Source: SABY01 sp964593705
GTDB taxonomy: Bacteria; Bacteroidota; Bacteroidia; Bacteroidales; 4484-276
Direction of reading: 5' to 3'
DNA length: 64,000 nucleotides
NCBI GenBank assembly: GCA_964593705.1
Contig: CAZQIV010000005.1
Location: 1-64,000, forward strand
In this document: one piece after another, positions 10,011-18,800 of the stretch
How positions within the stretch are numbered: position 1 is the first letter of the stretch
Layout: each line of letters begins with the position of its first letter
Notes under the pieces: generated by a model
The model's input: only the letters and a program-made list of their open reading frames with translations
The model's database searches: none
What the model was told of the DNA's origin: nothing
Position numbers and translations under genes: made by a program

Positions 10011-11816
10011 ATGAATGTTTTTCAGGTCATATTGCAAATATTGACGCTCATCGGGGCGCTTGTGCTTTTCCTATATGGTATGAAAATTATGAGCGAAGGC
10101 TTGCAAAAAATTGCAGGTCAAAGCCTGAGAAGAGTCCTGGCCAAAATTACCTCCAAACCCACCAGGGGAATACTTACCGGTTTGCTTATTACCTCGCTCA
10201 TTCAGTCATCATCGGCCACAACAGTAATGCTGGTGAGTTTTGTAAACGCGGGGTTACTGTCGTTTACCCAATCGATTGGTGTGGTGTTTGGAGCAAATAT
10301 CGGAACTACCCTTACTGCCTGGCTGATTACGGTTCTCGGCTTTGGTACCAATTTTAGCCTTTACTCAATTGTCCTTCCCATCGTGGCATTATCGCTGCCA
10401 TTATTTTTTTCGTATAAGAATAAAAATAAAGCCGGGGCTGAGTTTATCATTGGCTTTGCCTTATTGTTTATAGGTATTTATTTTTTCAGGGAGAACATCC
10501 CTGTAATCGACGAGAATTCGGAATTTTTTAAAAGCTTGCAATTTTTTGACAGCAGCTTTATTAACAGCCTCATGTTTGTTGGATTGGGAATTTTGCTTAC
10601 TGTAATTTTCCAGTCATCGAGCGCTACCATAACTTTAACAATGGTGCTGGCCTTGCAAGGCTGGCTCACCTTTGATGCGGCCTTTGCAATGGTACTGGGC
10701 GAAAATATCGGAACAACTTTTACAGCCAATGTAGCTGCCATCGTAGCCAATAGGTCAGCAAAAAGGACAGCCCTGGCACATTTGCTTTTTAATCTTATTG
10801 GCGTAATTTGGGCATTGCCTTTACTTGACTTTTTAGGTGAGAATATTCAATATTTTTTGGGATTCTACAGCCTCAGCGCCGCCAGCCATGTAGCTTTCGG
10901 AATTTCAATCTTCCACAGTTTATTTAATATTTTCAATACCCTGTTGTTAACCCTGCTTTTTGTGCCTTTCAAAAACCTGTGTTTATGGTTTTTACCAAAT
11001 GGGACTCCTGACGAAGAGGTCTTTTCATTAAAATTTATTGACAATACACTGCTTTCAACTTCCGAACTTTCGATATTGCAGGTAAGAAAAGAAATTGCTT
11101 ACATGGGTAAAAGGGTTTCAAAAACCTTTTTGATGATTCCTGAATTGCTGTTTGAGAAAAAAGAAAAAAAGTTTGTAAAAATCTTTAGCAAAATTCAGAA
11201 GGCCGAAGAAATGATTGATGAGATGGAGATTGAAATTGCAAAATACATCACAAAAATACCTGGCGAAGGCTTAAGCCATCAAGCCAAAGTGAGGGTTGAG
11301 GCTATGCTGAAAATCATCGATTATCTTGAAAATATTTCTGAAACCTGTTTTCAAATGGCTCTTGTAATTTTTAAGAAAAAGGAGTCGAAGGTTTGGTTTA
11401 CACAAGAATTGAGGAATAACCTGCAAAAGGAATTTGAGTTGATTGACAGATCACTTTGCCTCATGGTAAATAACCTGGAAAAGGATTATTTTGATGTTGA
11501 TCTTTTGGAAGCTGAACAAATTTCGGATGAATTAGGTCGGATGCGAAATGAAATTAATAAATCATACCTCGAAGAAAATGCCCGGGAAAATTTACCTTAT
11601 AAAACAGGGGCTTTTTACAACGATTTGTTAATCAGTTCCGAAAAAATAAGCAGTTTTGCATTTCAGGTGAATGTTGCCATGAACTTGAAGAAACAAAATA
11701 AAACTTCTAAATTGTTTGATAATAAAATTAAAACTACAAATTATGGATATCTACCTGATTATAGTAATTGTGTTGATCATTCTTGCGGTTTCAGACTTAA
11801 TTGTAGGGGTAAGTAA
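10011..11816 (+). CDS. Na+/phosphate cotransporter family protein with PhoU-like tail
   Basis: 601 residues. The N-terminal 310 residues form the Na/Pi symporter membrane domain, with the duplicated QSSSAT motif (residues 65-70 and again near 205) and two GANIGTT/GENIGTT motifs that mark the inverted repeat of the NptA/PF02690 family. Residues 350-570 form a helical PhoU-like cytosolic domain. It should import phosphate with sodium. Its last 74 bases overlap the start of the PiT gene. The terminal 20 residues (NYGYLPDYSNCVDHSC...) are therefore read from the next gene's coding DNA and look like a run-on after loss of the original stop. Confidence 0.92.
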   Translation: MNVFQVILQILTLIGALVLFLYGMKIMSEGLQKIAGQSLRRVLAKITSKPTRGILTGLLITSLIQSSSATTVMLVSFVNAGLLSFTQSIGVVFGANIGTTLTAWLITVLGFGTNFSLYSIVLPIVALSLPLFFSYKNKNKAGAEFIIGFALLFIGIYFFRENIPVIDENSEFFKSLQFFDSSFINSLMFVGLGILLTVIFQSSSATITLTMVLALQGWLTFDAAFAMVLGENIGTTFTANVAAIVANRSAKRTALAHLLFNLIGVIWALPLLDFLGENIQYFLGFYSLSAASHVAFGISIFHSLFNIFNTLLLTLLFVPFKNLCLWFLPNGTPDEEVFSLKFIDNTLLSTSELSILQVRKEIAYMGKRVSKTFLMIPELLFEKKEKKFVKIFSKIQKAEEMIDEMEIEIAKYITKIPGEGLSHQAKVRVEAMLKIIDYLENISETCFQMALVIFKKKESKVWFTQELRNNLQKEFELIDRSLCLMVNNLEKDYFDVDLLEAEQISDELGRMRNEINKSYLEENARENLPYKTGAFYNDLLISSEKISSFAFQVNVAMNLKKQNKTSKLFDNKIKTTNYGYLPDYSNCVDHSCGFRLNCRGK

Positions 11817-13998
11817 CGATGCAGTAAATTTTCTCAACTCGGCAATTGGTTCCAGGGTTGCATCGATAAAAGTAATAATGATTATAGCCAGTTTAGGTGT
11901 GCTGGCAGGTGCAGTTTTTTCGAGCGGACTTATGGAAGTGGCGAGGAAGGGGATTTTTCATCCTGAGCAATTTGCATTTTCCGAAATAATGATCATTTTC
12001 CTTGCGGTGATGGTAACGGATATTTTTCTGCTCGACCTTTTTAATACTTTCGGTTTGCCTACTTCCACCACAGTTTCGATAGTATTTGAATTGTTGGGAG
12101 CTGCGGTAGCCTTATCAATTATTAAAATCTCCTTATCACCCACCGAGACTTTTCTTGATATCCATAAATACATCAATTCGGATAAAGCCCTGGCCATTAT
12201 AACGGGTATTTTGCTGTCGGTGGTTGTGGCTTTTACGGTGGGTGCCCTGGTTCAATATTTGTCGAGGCTGTTATTTAGTTTTAAATTTTCAAAAAGCCTG
12301 AAGTATTTTGGTGCGGTTTGGGGTGGCTTAGCTATTACGGCCATCACTTATTTTATGCTAATTAAAGGTATAAAAGGTGCGTCCTTGCCTGAGGGGGTGT
12401 CGTCTTTTATTAAAGAAAATACCTTCCAGATTATAATTTATGGATTTTTTGCCTGGACAATTCTGCTTCAGTTGCTCACCTGGCTTTTCAAAGTAAGTAT
12501 TCCAAAGGTGATCGTATTTGTGGGAACCTTTGCCCTGGCCATGGCGTTTGCAGGTAACGACCTCGTGAATTTCATTGGTGTGCCGCTGGCCGGTTTGGCA
12601 TCGTACAATGAATTTATAAGCACGCCCGGTGCAGTCCCTGAAACCTTTATGATGGGGGCGCTTGGAAAAGCAGTAGCTACTCCTGTAGTCTTATTGATGC
12701 TGGCAGGCGTTATTATGATTCTAACTTTGTGGCTATCGAAAAAGGCAAAATCCGTGGTTGCTACTACCCTCGATCTTAGCAGGCAAGGCACGGGTGATGA
12801 GCGGTTTGGAGCTTCGTTAATGTCGCGCTCAATTGTTCGTGGAGCCTTATCATTAAATAAAACGGTTACCGCTGTACTTCCTGCTGGTTTTATTCAAAAA
12901 ATCGACAGTCGTTTTGAAATTCCTAAACACGATAAAAAAATAGAAATAACTAAGAATACTGCCTCCTTTGATGTGATACGGGCATCGGTAAACCTTGTTG
13001 TAGCAAGTATTCTTATTGCTTTTGGTACTTCTCTTAAATTGCCCTTGTCAACCACTTATGTTACTTTTATGGTGGCCATGGGAACTTCGCTTGCCGACAG
13101 AGCCTGGGGTCGCGATAGCGCTGTTTATAGGATTCAGGGTGTGTTTTCTGTAATCGGCGGTTGGTTTCTTACCGCGCTTATTGCTTTCACCGTTGCCTTA
13201 ATCGTAGCAAATATTATTTATTGGGGTGGGATTATTGCCATATTTGTTGTTTTGTTAGGTGCGGGATTTTTCATTTATCGTACACATATCCTTCACAAGA
13301 AAAGAGAATCGGAAAAGATTGAGGATGAAAAAGAAATGGGGATTATTTCGGAGATCACAAGTTCATCTTCTGTGTTCGAAAAATGCCAAAATCAAACAAT
13401 TAAAGGATTGAACAGGGTGCCTGGGTTTTATGAAAGCCTGATTAAAGGGCTTTCTACCGAAGATAGATTGCTCTTAAAAGAATTAAAGAAAGATGTTAGG
13501 AAATTTAATAAGAAAGCAAAAAAGAATAAGGATAGGATAGACCAAACAGTTAAATCCCTTCAGATCGACCAGATCAATACAGGGCACTTTTATATTCAAA
13601 GTACTGACTATCTTCGCGAAATTGCACACAGTTTGAATTTTATGGTTACTCCTGCATCTGATCATATTGAAAATAATCATACGGGACTAAGTGAGGTGCA
13701 AAGCGAGGAATTGAAGGGGCTGCTTGTTGGTATTTCTAAGATGTATCGTGAGATGATTGCAAAAATTGAATCGAAAGATTATAAAAGTCTTGAAGATATT
13801 TTTCAGCAGCAGCAGCAGCTTCTGGCTTTGATTAATGAAATTAGAATTAACCAGGTTAAACGTATCCATGAAGATGATTCTCATACACGAACGAGTTTGC
13901 TGTTTCTCGACATTCTCGCCGAAACAAAGAACCTGATTCTTTATTCAATAAATTTACTTAAATCTCAAAGAGACTTTATCATTGAAATCACAATATAG
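11743..13998 (+). CDS. PiT-family inorganic phosphate transporter with C-terminal PhoU-like domain
   Basis: 751 residues from the ATG at 11743. The upstream alternative start at 11716 is rejected because the protein should begin with a hydrophobic helix (MDIYLIIVIVLIIL). PiT signatures are present twice: SNDAVNFLNSAIGSR with GLPTSTTVS, and GNDLVNFIGVPLAG with LPLSTTYVTF. Around ten membrane helices occupy residues 1-520 and a PhoU-like helical region the rest (540-751), including a QQQQ run. It moves phosphate with a cation. Pairing with the Na/Pi gene suggests a two-carrier phosphate uptake operon. Overlap with the next gene is 17 bases. Confidence 0.93.
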   Translation: MDIYLIIVIVLIILAVSDLIVGVSNDAVNFLNSAIGSRVASIKVIMIIASLGVLAGAVFSSGLMEVARKGIFHPEQFAFSEIMIIFLAVMVTDIFLLDLFNTFGLPTSTTVSIVFELLGAAVALSIIKISLSPTETFLDIHKYINSDKALAIITGILLSVVVAFTVGALVQYLSRLLFSFKFSKSLKYFGAVWGGLAITAITYFMLIKGIKGASLPEGVSSFIKENTFQIIIYGFFAWTILLQLLTWLFKVSIPKVIVFVGTFALAMAFAGNDLVNFIGVPLAGLASYNEFISTPGAVPETFMMGALGKAVATPVVLLMLAGVIMILTLWLSKKAKSVVATTLDLSRQGTGDERFGASLMSRSIVRGALSLNKTVTAVLPAGFIQKIDSRFEIPKHDKKIEITKNTASFDVIRASVNLVVASILIAFGTSLKLPLSTTYVTFMVAMGTSLADRAWGRDSAVYRIQGVFSVIGGWFLTALIAFTVALIVANIIYWGGIIAIFVVLLGAGFFIYRTHILHKKRESEKIEDEKEMGIISEITSSSSVFEKCQNQTIKGLNRVPGFYESLIKGLSTEDRLLLKELKKDVRKFNKKAKKNKDRIDQTVKSLQIDQINTGHFYIQSTDYLREIAHSLNFMVTPASDHIENNHTGLSEVQSEELKGLLVGISKMYREMIAKIESKDYKSLEDIFQQQQQLLALINEIRINQVKRIHEDDSHTRTSLLFLDILAETKNLILYSINLLKSQRDFIIEITI

Positions 13999-14476
13999 TT
14001 TGATAATTAATAGTGGTGGCCAAACCGGGGTTGATCGTGCTGCCCTCGACTTTGCCCTGTCTAACGGGCTTATCGCCAAAGGCTGGTGCCCGAGAGGAAG
14101 AATGGCCGAAGATGGTTTTATTAATCCGCGCTACCCTTTGTGCGAGGCCAATACGTCTGACCCTCTGGTTAGAACCGAGCTCAATGTGATCGATACCGAT
14201 GCAACCCTGATTATTTATACCGAAGTTATGGATCAGGGTACGCTGACTACAAAAGATTTTGCTTTTGAATACCGTAAGCCTGTTTTTGTTTGGAGAATTG
14301 GTGTAAGCAAAAACGTGCTTCAGTTTAAGCAATGGATGGTTATCAACAAGGTGCAAACCCTGAATATTGCAGGCCCCAGGGCTTCGAATGCTCCTGATAT
14401 TTATGGAGAAACCCTCGACCTTTTGGATGAATTATTGGGAGATTTTATTCGGCAATCTGATCGTTTAAGTCATTGA
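13982..14476 (+). CDS. Putative molybdenum carrier protein (Rossmann/LOG-like fold)
   Basis: 164 residues with a TTG start inside the end of the PiT gene. The N-terminus has IINSGGQTGVDRAALDFAL, the signature of the putative molybdenum carrier family (PF12694). GWCPRGRMAEDG and then YTEVMDQGTL follow, and further on the phosphate-binding-like NIAGPRASN. It is about the family's usual length. The biochemical function is not established beyond structural proposals; it may bind a nucleotide or a molybdenum cofactor precursor. The overlap suggests co-translation with the phosphate carrier. Confidence 0.8.
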   Translation: MKSQYSLIINSGGQTGVDRAALDFALSNGLIAKGWCPRGRMAEDGFINPRYPLCEANTSDPLVRTELNVIDTDATLIIYTEVMDQGTLTTKDFAFEYRKPVFVWRIGVSKNVLQFKQWMVINKVQTLNIAGPRASNAPDIYGETLDLLDELLGDFIRQSDRLSH

Positions 14477-14541
14477 AGATACCAGTCTAAAAATCAGTAA
14501 TATTGATTTTTTTTGACTAATCTCACTGAAATTTATCATTA

Positions 14542-14650
14542 GTTAGGCACAAGCAGGAGAAACCAGACAGAATGATAAATTTGCTACAAATAAATATTGA
14601 AATGAAAACCCACCGCACAAATAGCACATTTGGTTTTTTGCCAACACGCA
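14542..14650. other. Left candidate boundary element of the iron island
   Basis: Contains GTTAGGCAC (14542-14550), AAATTTGCTACAA (14577-14589), CCACCGCACAAATAGCACATTTG (14610-14632, described in part only as CCACCGCA...CACATTTG) and TTGCCAACACGC (14639-14650). The same four words recur at 41035-41190; the first two are inverted there and the last two are direct. The remainder of the 14477-14737 gap shows no gene. Confidence 0.45.
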
Positions 14651-14737
14651 AAAAGCCGACCCTAAAAAACCAAAAGAGCTATTTTTTGCCTGCCCACAAG
14701 ATTTGTTCTACTTTTACAGACTAAATAAATCAACATA

Positions 14738-15454
14738 ATGGAATTTAAAAAAGAGATAATCTATAAAGGCATGAAAATGTCAGACATAATATTGAATAAT
14801 CATTTACTGATTTTAGTTTTAGAACGGTTTGGCATTGAATTAGGCTTGCATGAAAAAACGGTTGAAGCTGTTTGTGTGGAAAATAACATCAGTACTGAGA
14901 TGTTTCTAACTATTGCTAATTTACAAAACAACAGCTCTAACATTCCTGAGTTTTTATTCAATTGTTCAGACACAAAGGTAATCATCCAATATCTTAAAAA
15001 TTCCCATCAATATTACTCAGATGAAGTATTCCCTCATATTATTAAAAATATCCATTTAATGAGTGAACATAACAAGAAACCCGAAATGTTAATGGTTGAA
15101 GATTTCTTTAATGAATATAAAAATGAAGTTGACCAACATTTTGAATATGAGAATAACATTGTGTTTCCATATATTTTAAATCTTTTTGAGAATAAACGAT
15201 TTACAAGTTCAGAAAATGATTATTCGGTTAGTGAATACAAAGAGCATCACGATGATATTGAAGAAAAACTTGATGATTTAAAAAAATTATTAATACAGCA
15301 TTTGCCACAAAAAGACGACCGGGTTATAAGGCGAAAAACACTTTTTGCTTTATTCAATCTTGAGCAAGATTTAATTGTACATGCAAAAATTGAAAATAAG
15401 ATTTTAATACCACTTGTAGAGAATATGGAAATACAAAAAAAAGAAAATAATTGA
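14738..15454 (+). CDS. Hemerythrin-domain protein with ScdA_N-like N-terminus (RIC/YtfE type)
   Basis: 238 residues. Residues 10-70 resemble the ScdA N-terminal domain (LVLERFGIELGLHEKTVEAV), but the usual Cys pair is absent. Residues 80-230 form a hemerythrin four-helix bundle with the His/Glu set expected for a di-iron site: HQYYSDEVFPH, SEHNKK, HFEYE, EHHDD and HAKIE. Such proteins bind O2/NO or sense or repair iron centres. The stop codon overlaps the start of the LuxR-type gene (TTGA), so both are coupled. I infer that it is a sensor of iron, oxygen or NO for that regulator; no histidine kinase is encoded nearby. Confidence 0.87.
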   Translation: MEFKKEIIYKGMKMSDIILNNHLLILVLERFGIELGLHEKTVEAVCVENNISTEMFLTIANLQNNSSNIPEFLFNCSDTKVIIQYLKNSHQYYSDEVFPHIIKNIHLMSEHNKKPEMLMVEDFFNEYKNEVDQHFEYENNIVFPYILNLFENKRFTSSENDYSVSEYKEHHDDIEEKLDDLKKLLIQHLPQKDDRVIRRKTLFALFNLEQDLIVHAKIENKILIPLVENMEIQKKENN

Positions 15455-16056
15455 AAAATAATTACAACATACTAATTGTAGAGCCTTCGGTTATTGTCCA
15501 GAAAGGGATATCAGGACTAATAAAATCCGTTGATGCTGATTTGAATATTGCCAACGTTAATTCCTTAAATGATTCTTTAATGTTAAACCCCGATGAACAT
15601 TTTAATATTATACTGGTAAATCCTGCTATTTTCAATAATTGCAAAAAAGCATTAGATAAGTTTTCTAAACATTTTCAAGGCATCAATCTTATTGGTTTAA
15701 TTTCCACATATTACGATAGAAATTTGTGTTCTAATTTTGTTGATTGTATTTATTTGAATGATGATATAAATACAATTGAAAATATTATTACCAAGCATCT
15801 GACATTAAAAAATGAAACTAAGAGTACTCCCGACAATACATTAAGCGAACGCGAAACAGAAGTGTTAAAATTACTGGTAAGCGGAAAATCGAATAAAGAA
15901 ATTGCTGAAAAATTATTTATAAGCATCCATACTGTTGTAACGCATCGCAAAAATTTGAGCAACAAACTTGGTGTTAAATCCACAGCAGCAATGGCAATTT
16001 ATGCTGTTGCCAACAATATTATTGATTTGAACGATTCGCTAAAATCAATCAAATAA
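15451..16056 (+). CDS. NarL/LuxR-type regulator with degenerate receiver domain
   Basis: 201 residues, TTG start overlapping the hemerythrin stop. Residues 5-120 have the fold pattern of a response-regulator receiver, but the acidic pair is replaced by E11-P12-S13 and the phosphoacceptor position by Asn57 (IILVNPAIF). The conserved Lys is missing too. Residues 135-195 form a LuxR/GerE helix-turn-helix (LSERETEVLKLL, SNKEIAEKLFISIHTVVTHR). Classical phosphotransfer is therefore unlikely, and control through its hemerythrin partner is plausible. A perfect dyad starts 20 bases after its stop codon and recurs before two other units, so it is the obvious candidate to bind it (inference). Confidence 0.85.
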   Translation: MKNNYNILIVEPSVIVQKGISGLIKSVDADLNIANVNSLNDSLMLNPDEHFNIILVNPAIFNNCKKALDKFSKHFQGINLIGLISTYYDRNLCSNFVDCIYLNDDINTIENIITKHLTLKNETKSTPDNTLSERETEVLKLLVSGKSNKEIAEKLFISIHTVVTHRKNLSNKLGVKSTAAMAIYAVANNIIDLNDSLKSIK

Positions 16057-16076
16057 TTATCATTCCTTTCTACCCC

Positions 16077-16158
16077 ATCCCATAATCATGGGATACCATC
16101 CCTAATAAAATCACAACTTTAAGTTATTGTATGAATTGGTGAAACAGCCCACTTTTGC
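16077..16158 (+). promoter_or_regulatory. Regulated promoter P1 (dyad + AAAATCA + -33/-7)
   Basis: ATCCCATAATCATGGGAT (16077-16094), AAAATCA (16107-16113), ATTG (16126-16129) and TTTGC (16154-16158). Distances are dyad end to TTG 33, AAAATCA to TTG 20, and TTG to TTTG 27. All are identical in the promoters at 20114 and 32259. The ATG of the flavodoxin remnant follows at 16187. Confidence 0.75.
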
Positions 16159-16186
16159 ACTTGTATTTAAAATAAATAAAAGCAAG

Positions 16187-16378
16187 ATGCAAAACATAGA
16201 AGGGAAAGGATGCCAGCTTGTAGGCAAGGTTTCAACCGATGGTTACGAATATGATGAATCCAGAGCAGAAGTTGATGGGCAATTTGTTGGTTTGCCTTTA
16301 GATGAAGAAAACCAAAGCAATTTAACCGATGAAAGAATAAAGCATTGGGTTGAACAACTTAAAAATGAATTTAATTAG
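16187..16378 (+). pseudogene. Flavodoxin C-terminal remnant (63 aa)
   Basis: The frame encodes the last third of a long-chain flavodoxin: VSTDGYEYDESRAEVDG, FVGLPLDEENQS and LTDERIKHWVEQL. The FMN phosphate loop (TGNTE-type) and the first two flavin loops are absent, so it cannot bind FMN as a flavodoxin would. An ATG lies at a normal distance after promoter P1 and the codons run straight into the C-terminal part. An internal deletion of about 110 codons that kept the start is therefore likely. Flavodoxin next to DUF2023 is a recurrent pairing in Bacteroidota, and DUF2023 is present downstream. The remnant may still be translated. Confidence 0.7.
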
Positions 16379-16388
16379 TTTTTTAACT

Positions 16389-16440
16389 AAAAAAAGGGGG
16401 CGAAAAATAGTAAGCCATAAATTGATAAGCCCCCTTTTTT
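16389..16440 (+). terminator. Hairpin with T run before the TonB receptor (terminator/attenuator)
   Basis: AAAAAAAGGGGGC (16389-16401) pairs with GCCCCCTTTTTT (16429-16440) around a 27-base loop, 13 bases before the receptor's ATG. It looks like an intrinsic terminator of the flavodoxin transcript that lets only part of the transcripts reach the receptor. Confidence 0.6.
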
Positions 16441-16453
16441 ATTTTTCATAACA

Positions 16454-18775
16454 ATGAGCAAAACCATCAACATACTAAAACAAACACCAGTCACTACTAT
16501 TTTTTTAGTTTTTCTGATTTTTTCTACTATCTCAGCAAATGCTGTTTCAATAAGCGGAAAGGTTATCAATTCTGATACAAAAGAAACTTTGCCGGGCGTA
16601 AGTGTTTTCGTAAAAAACACGGTGCTTGGAACATCAAGCGATATAAATGGGAATTTTCAATTAAAAAATATTCCTACCGATTCGATTACGGTTGTTTTCT
16701 CGTTTGTGGGCTTCGAAATGCAGGAAGTAAATATTTTAAACAACAAACCAGACACCATTAATATCGAATTGCATCCTTCATCTATTGCCCTTCAGGAAGT
16801 AGTAATCAGCACAGCAAAAAACCAATTGAAAAGTTTTGAGCAAACCACACCGGTTTCAGTGCTTACACAAAGTAAAATTACCGAAAATGCCACACAGGAT
16901 ATTGCAGATATAATAAGCCGCGAACCCGGTGTTTCACTTGTAGGCGAAGGTTTTCACAGGGCTTCTTCCATTCGTGGGCTTGCCCGAAAACGAATTGTTG
17001 TTATGGTGGACGGCGAACGCATAAGTTCTGAAAGAAACCCGGGTCCTCCCGGCACTTTCGTAAATCCTTTGGATGTTAAAAACATTGAAATATTAAGAGG
17101 GCCGTATTCTACATTGTATGGTTCCGATGCCGTTGGTGGGGTTATAAATATCATCACTCAGGATTATAAACAGCCTTTATCAAATAAATATGTTGGTGGT
17201 ACTTTTAATTCAAATTATCAATCTATAAGAAATGGCTACAATGCTAACCTGATGTTGAATACAAAAATATCTGACAAGGTTTTTTTTCATCTCACTGCCG
17301 GAAAACGAAAAGCTGAATCGTACAGAGATGCCGATGGAAACGAAGTGATGGGAACAAATTTTTCGGAACAGTCGGCTACAGCAAAAATCACATGGCAAAT
17401 TAATAAGAACCATAAATTACAGTTAAATGGTTTATTGAGCAAAGCCGATTCTATTGGCAAACCAGCCTTTTCCGATTCGGTAAACGCACTTCATCCAGCC
17501 GATGACCATTATAAAATAGGATTAAATTATCAATGGACAAATATTGCCAGGTGGATGCCAAAAATGAATATTAAAGCATCGGCACACAAACATGATATTA
17601 CTGCCCGAATTTACAACTACCGTAATGTACAATATGGCAGGGTGATGAATGTGAGTAAAAATTTGTATAATACCGATTATGTTTATCAGCACGATTTTAC
17701 TTTTATCATAAACCCTAAGATTAAAATCCTTACCGGCCTGGATTTTTACCAACGGGATGGTATTCATATTGATGAGCATAAAAGGGCATTTCTTTACAAT
17801 CCTGATAACCCGCAATTTAATATTGGAGAATTGGTATATGACGGGCCACAGGATACGACAATTGATAATTCGTACCAGCGCAGCCTCGGCTTTTTTGTGC
17901 AGGCAAATTATTCCTTATCAAAAAAACTATTGCTAAACGGCGGTTTGCGATGGAATAAATTTAACACATACGCCAATTTAGTAAAAACAACTTATGCAGG
18001 CCCTCCTTACGATTATTCCCAAAACATACACGAAACAAAAACAAAATCGGACGAAGCATTTAGCGGGAATTTTGGGTTATCGTATATGCCAGCCGAATAT
18101 CTGATTATTACCGGAAATATCGGGCAGGCTTTTCGTGTGCCATCAACCAAAGAACTGTTTATTAATACCATGACCCCGGGCGGCATGAATTTTTGTAACC
18201 CCGATTTAGTACCCGAAAAAAGTTTCAACCTTGACTTTGGAATAAAACTAAAAGATAAAAAACAAAATAGTATTTCGTTCGCATTGTTCAGGAATAAAAT
18301 AAACAATATGATAATTCTTGAATGGGATTCGTTGCATGCAAGCGGGCAGTTTAACAACAAAAATGCCCTGGTTTATGGTGGTGAAATTACTTTCGATTAC
18401 AAAGTATTGAAGCAACTATTTATTAGCGGAAACATGAGTTATGTAAAAGGCCATGATGATAAGGATGAAGTGTTGATGGATATACCACCTTTACAAATAA
18501 ACCTGGAAACAAGATATTACATTAAACCCGATAAACTGTTTGTTGCCCTGGTAGGTAAATACAATGCCAAACAAAGCAAAGTGGCTGTTGGCGATGTACC
18601 TACCGATGCTTTTGTTGTACTTGACTTTTTAAGCGCATGGAAAGTGAATAAATATTTTAAAGCCACATTTTCGGTAACCAACATACTAAATAACGATTAC
18701 AGGGAGCATTACCAATTTGATTGGGTTCGCCAGCCCGGAAGGAGTTTTAACGCAGGATTACAAATTAATTTTTAA
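16454..18775 (+). CDS. TonB-dependent outer-membrane receptor (iron/heme/siderophore type)
   Basis: 773 residues. Signal sequence to about residue 30, a carboxypeptidase-regulatory-like domain (SGKVINSDTKETLPGVSVFV, residues 35-115), then a plug (ISREPGVSLVGEG, RIVVMVDGER, ILRGPYSTLYGSDAVGGVINIIT) and a 22-strand barrel. The barrel holds a conserved RVPSTKELF element and ends in GLQINF, an aromatic-terminated final strand. It lacks a SusD partner, which fits iron or cobalamin chelate uptake rather than glycan uptake. It follows promoter P1 and the attenuator-like hairpin. The ligand cannot be read from sequence; context argues for iron chelate or heme. Confidence 0.92.
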   Translation: MSKTINILKQTPVTTIFLVFLIFSTISANAVSISGKVINSDTKETLPGVSVFVKNTVLGTSSDINGNFQLKNIPTDSITVVFSFVGFEMQEVNILNNKPDTINIELHPSSIALQEVVISTAKNQLKSFEQTTPVSVLTQSKITENATQDIADIISREPGVSLVGEGFHRASSIRGLARKRIVVMVDGERISSERNPGPPGTFVNPLDVKNIEILRGPYSTLYGSDAVGGVINIITQDYKQPLSNKYVGGTFNSNYQSIRNGYNANLMLNTKISDKVFFHLTAGKRKAESYRDADGNEVMGTNFSEQSATAKITWQINKNHKLQLNGLLSKADSIGKPAFSDSVNALHPADDHYKIGLNYQWTNIARWMPKMNIKASAHKHDITARIYNYRNVQYGRVMNVSKNLYNTDYVYQHDFTFIINPKIKILTGLDFYQRDGIHIDEHKRAFLYNPDNPQFNIGELVYDGPQDTTIDNSYQRSLGFFVQANYSLSKKLLLNGGLRWNKFNTYANLVKTTYAGPPYDYSQNIHETKTKSDEAFSGNFGLSYMPAEYLIITGNIGQAFRVPSTKELFINTMTPGGMNFCNPDLVPEKSFNLDFGIKLKDKKQNSISFALFRNKINNMIILEWDSLHASGQFNNKNALVYGGEITFDYKVLKQLFISGNMSYVKGHDDKDEVLMDIPPLQINLETRYYIKPDKLFVALVGKYNAKQSKVAVGDVPTDAFVVLDFLSAWKVNKYFKATFSVTNILNNDYREHYQFDWVRQPGRSFNAGLQINF

Positions 18776-18800
18776 ACATAAACAAATTAAATTCTATAAA

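Noticed and set aside
16060..16130. Upstream extension of the flavodoxin remnant to 16127
   Set aside because: It would start at the -33 element of promoter P1 and translate the promoter itself.
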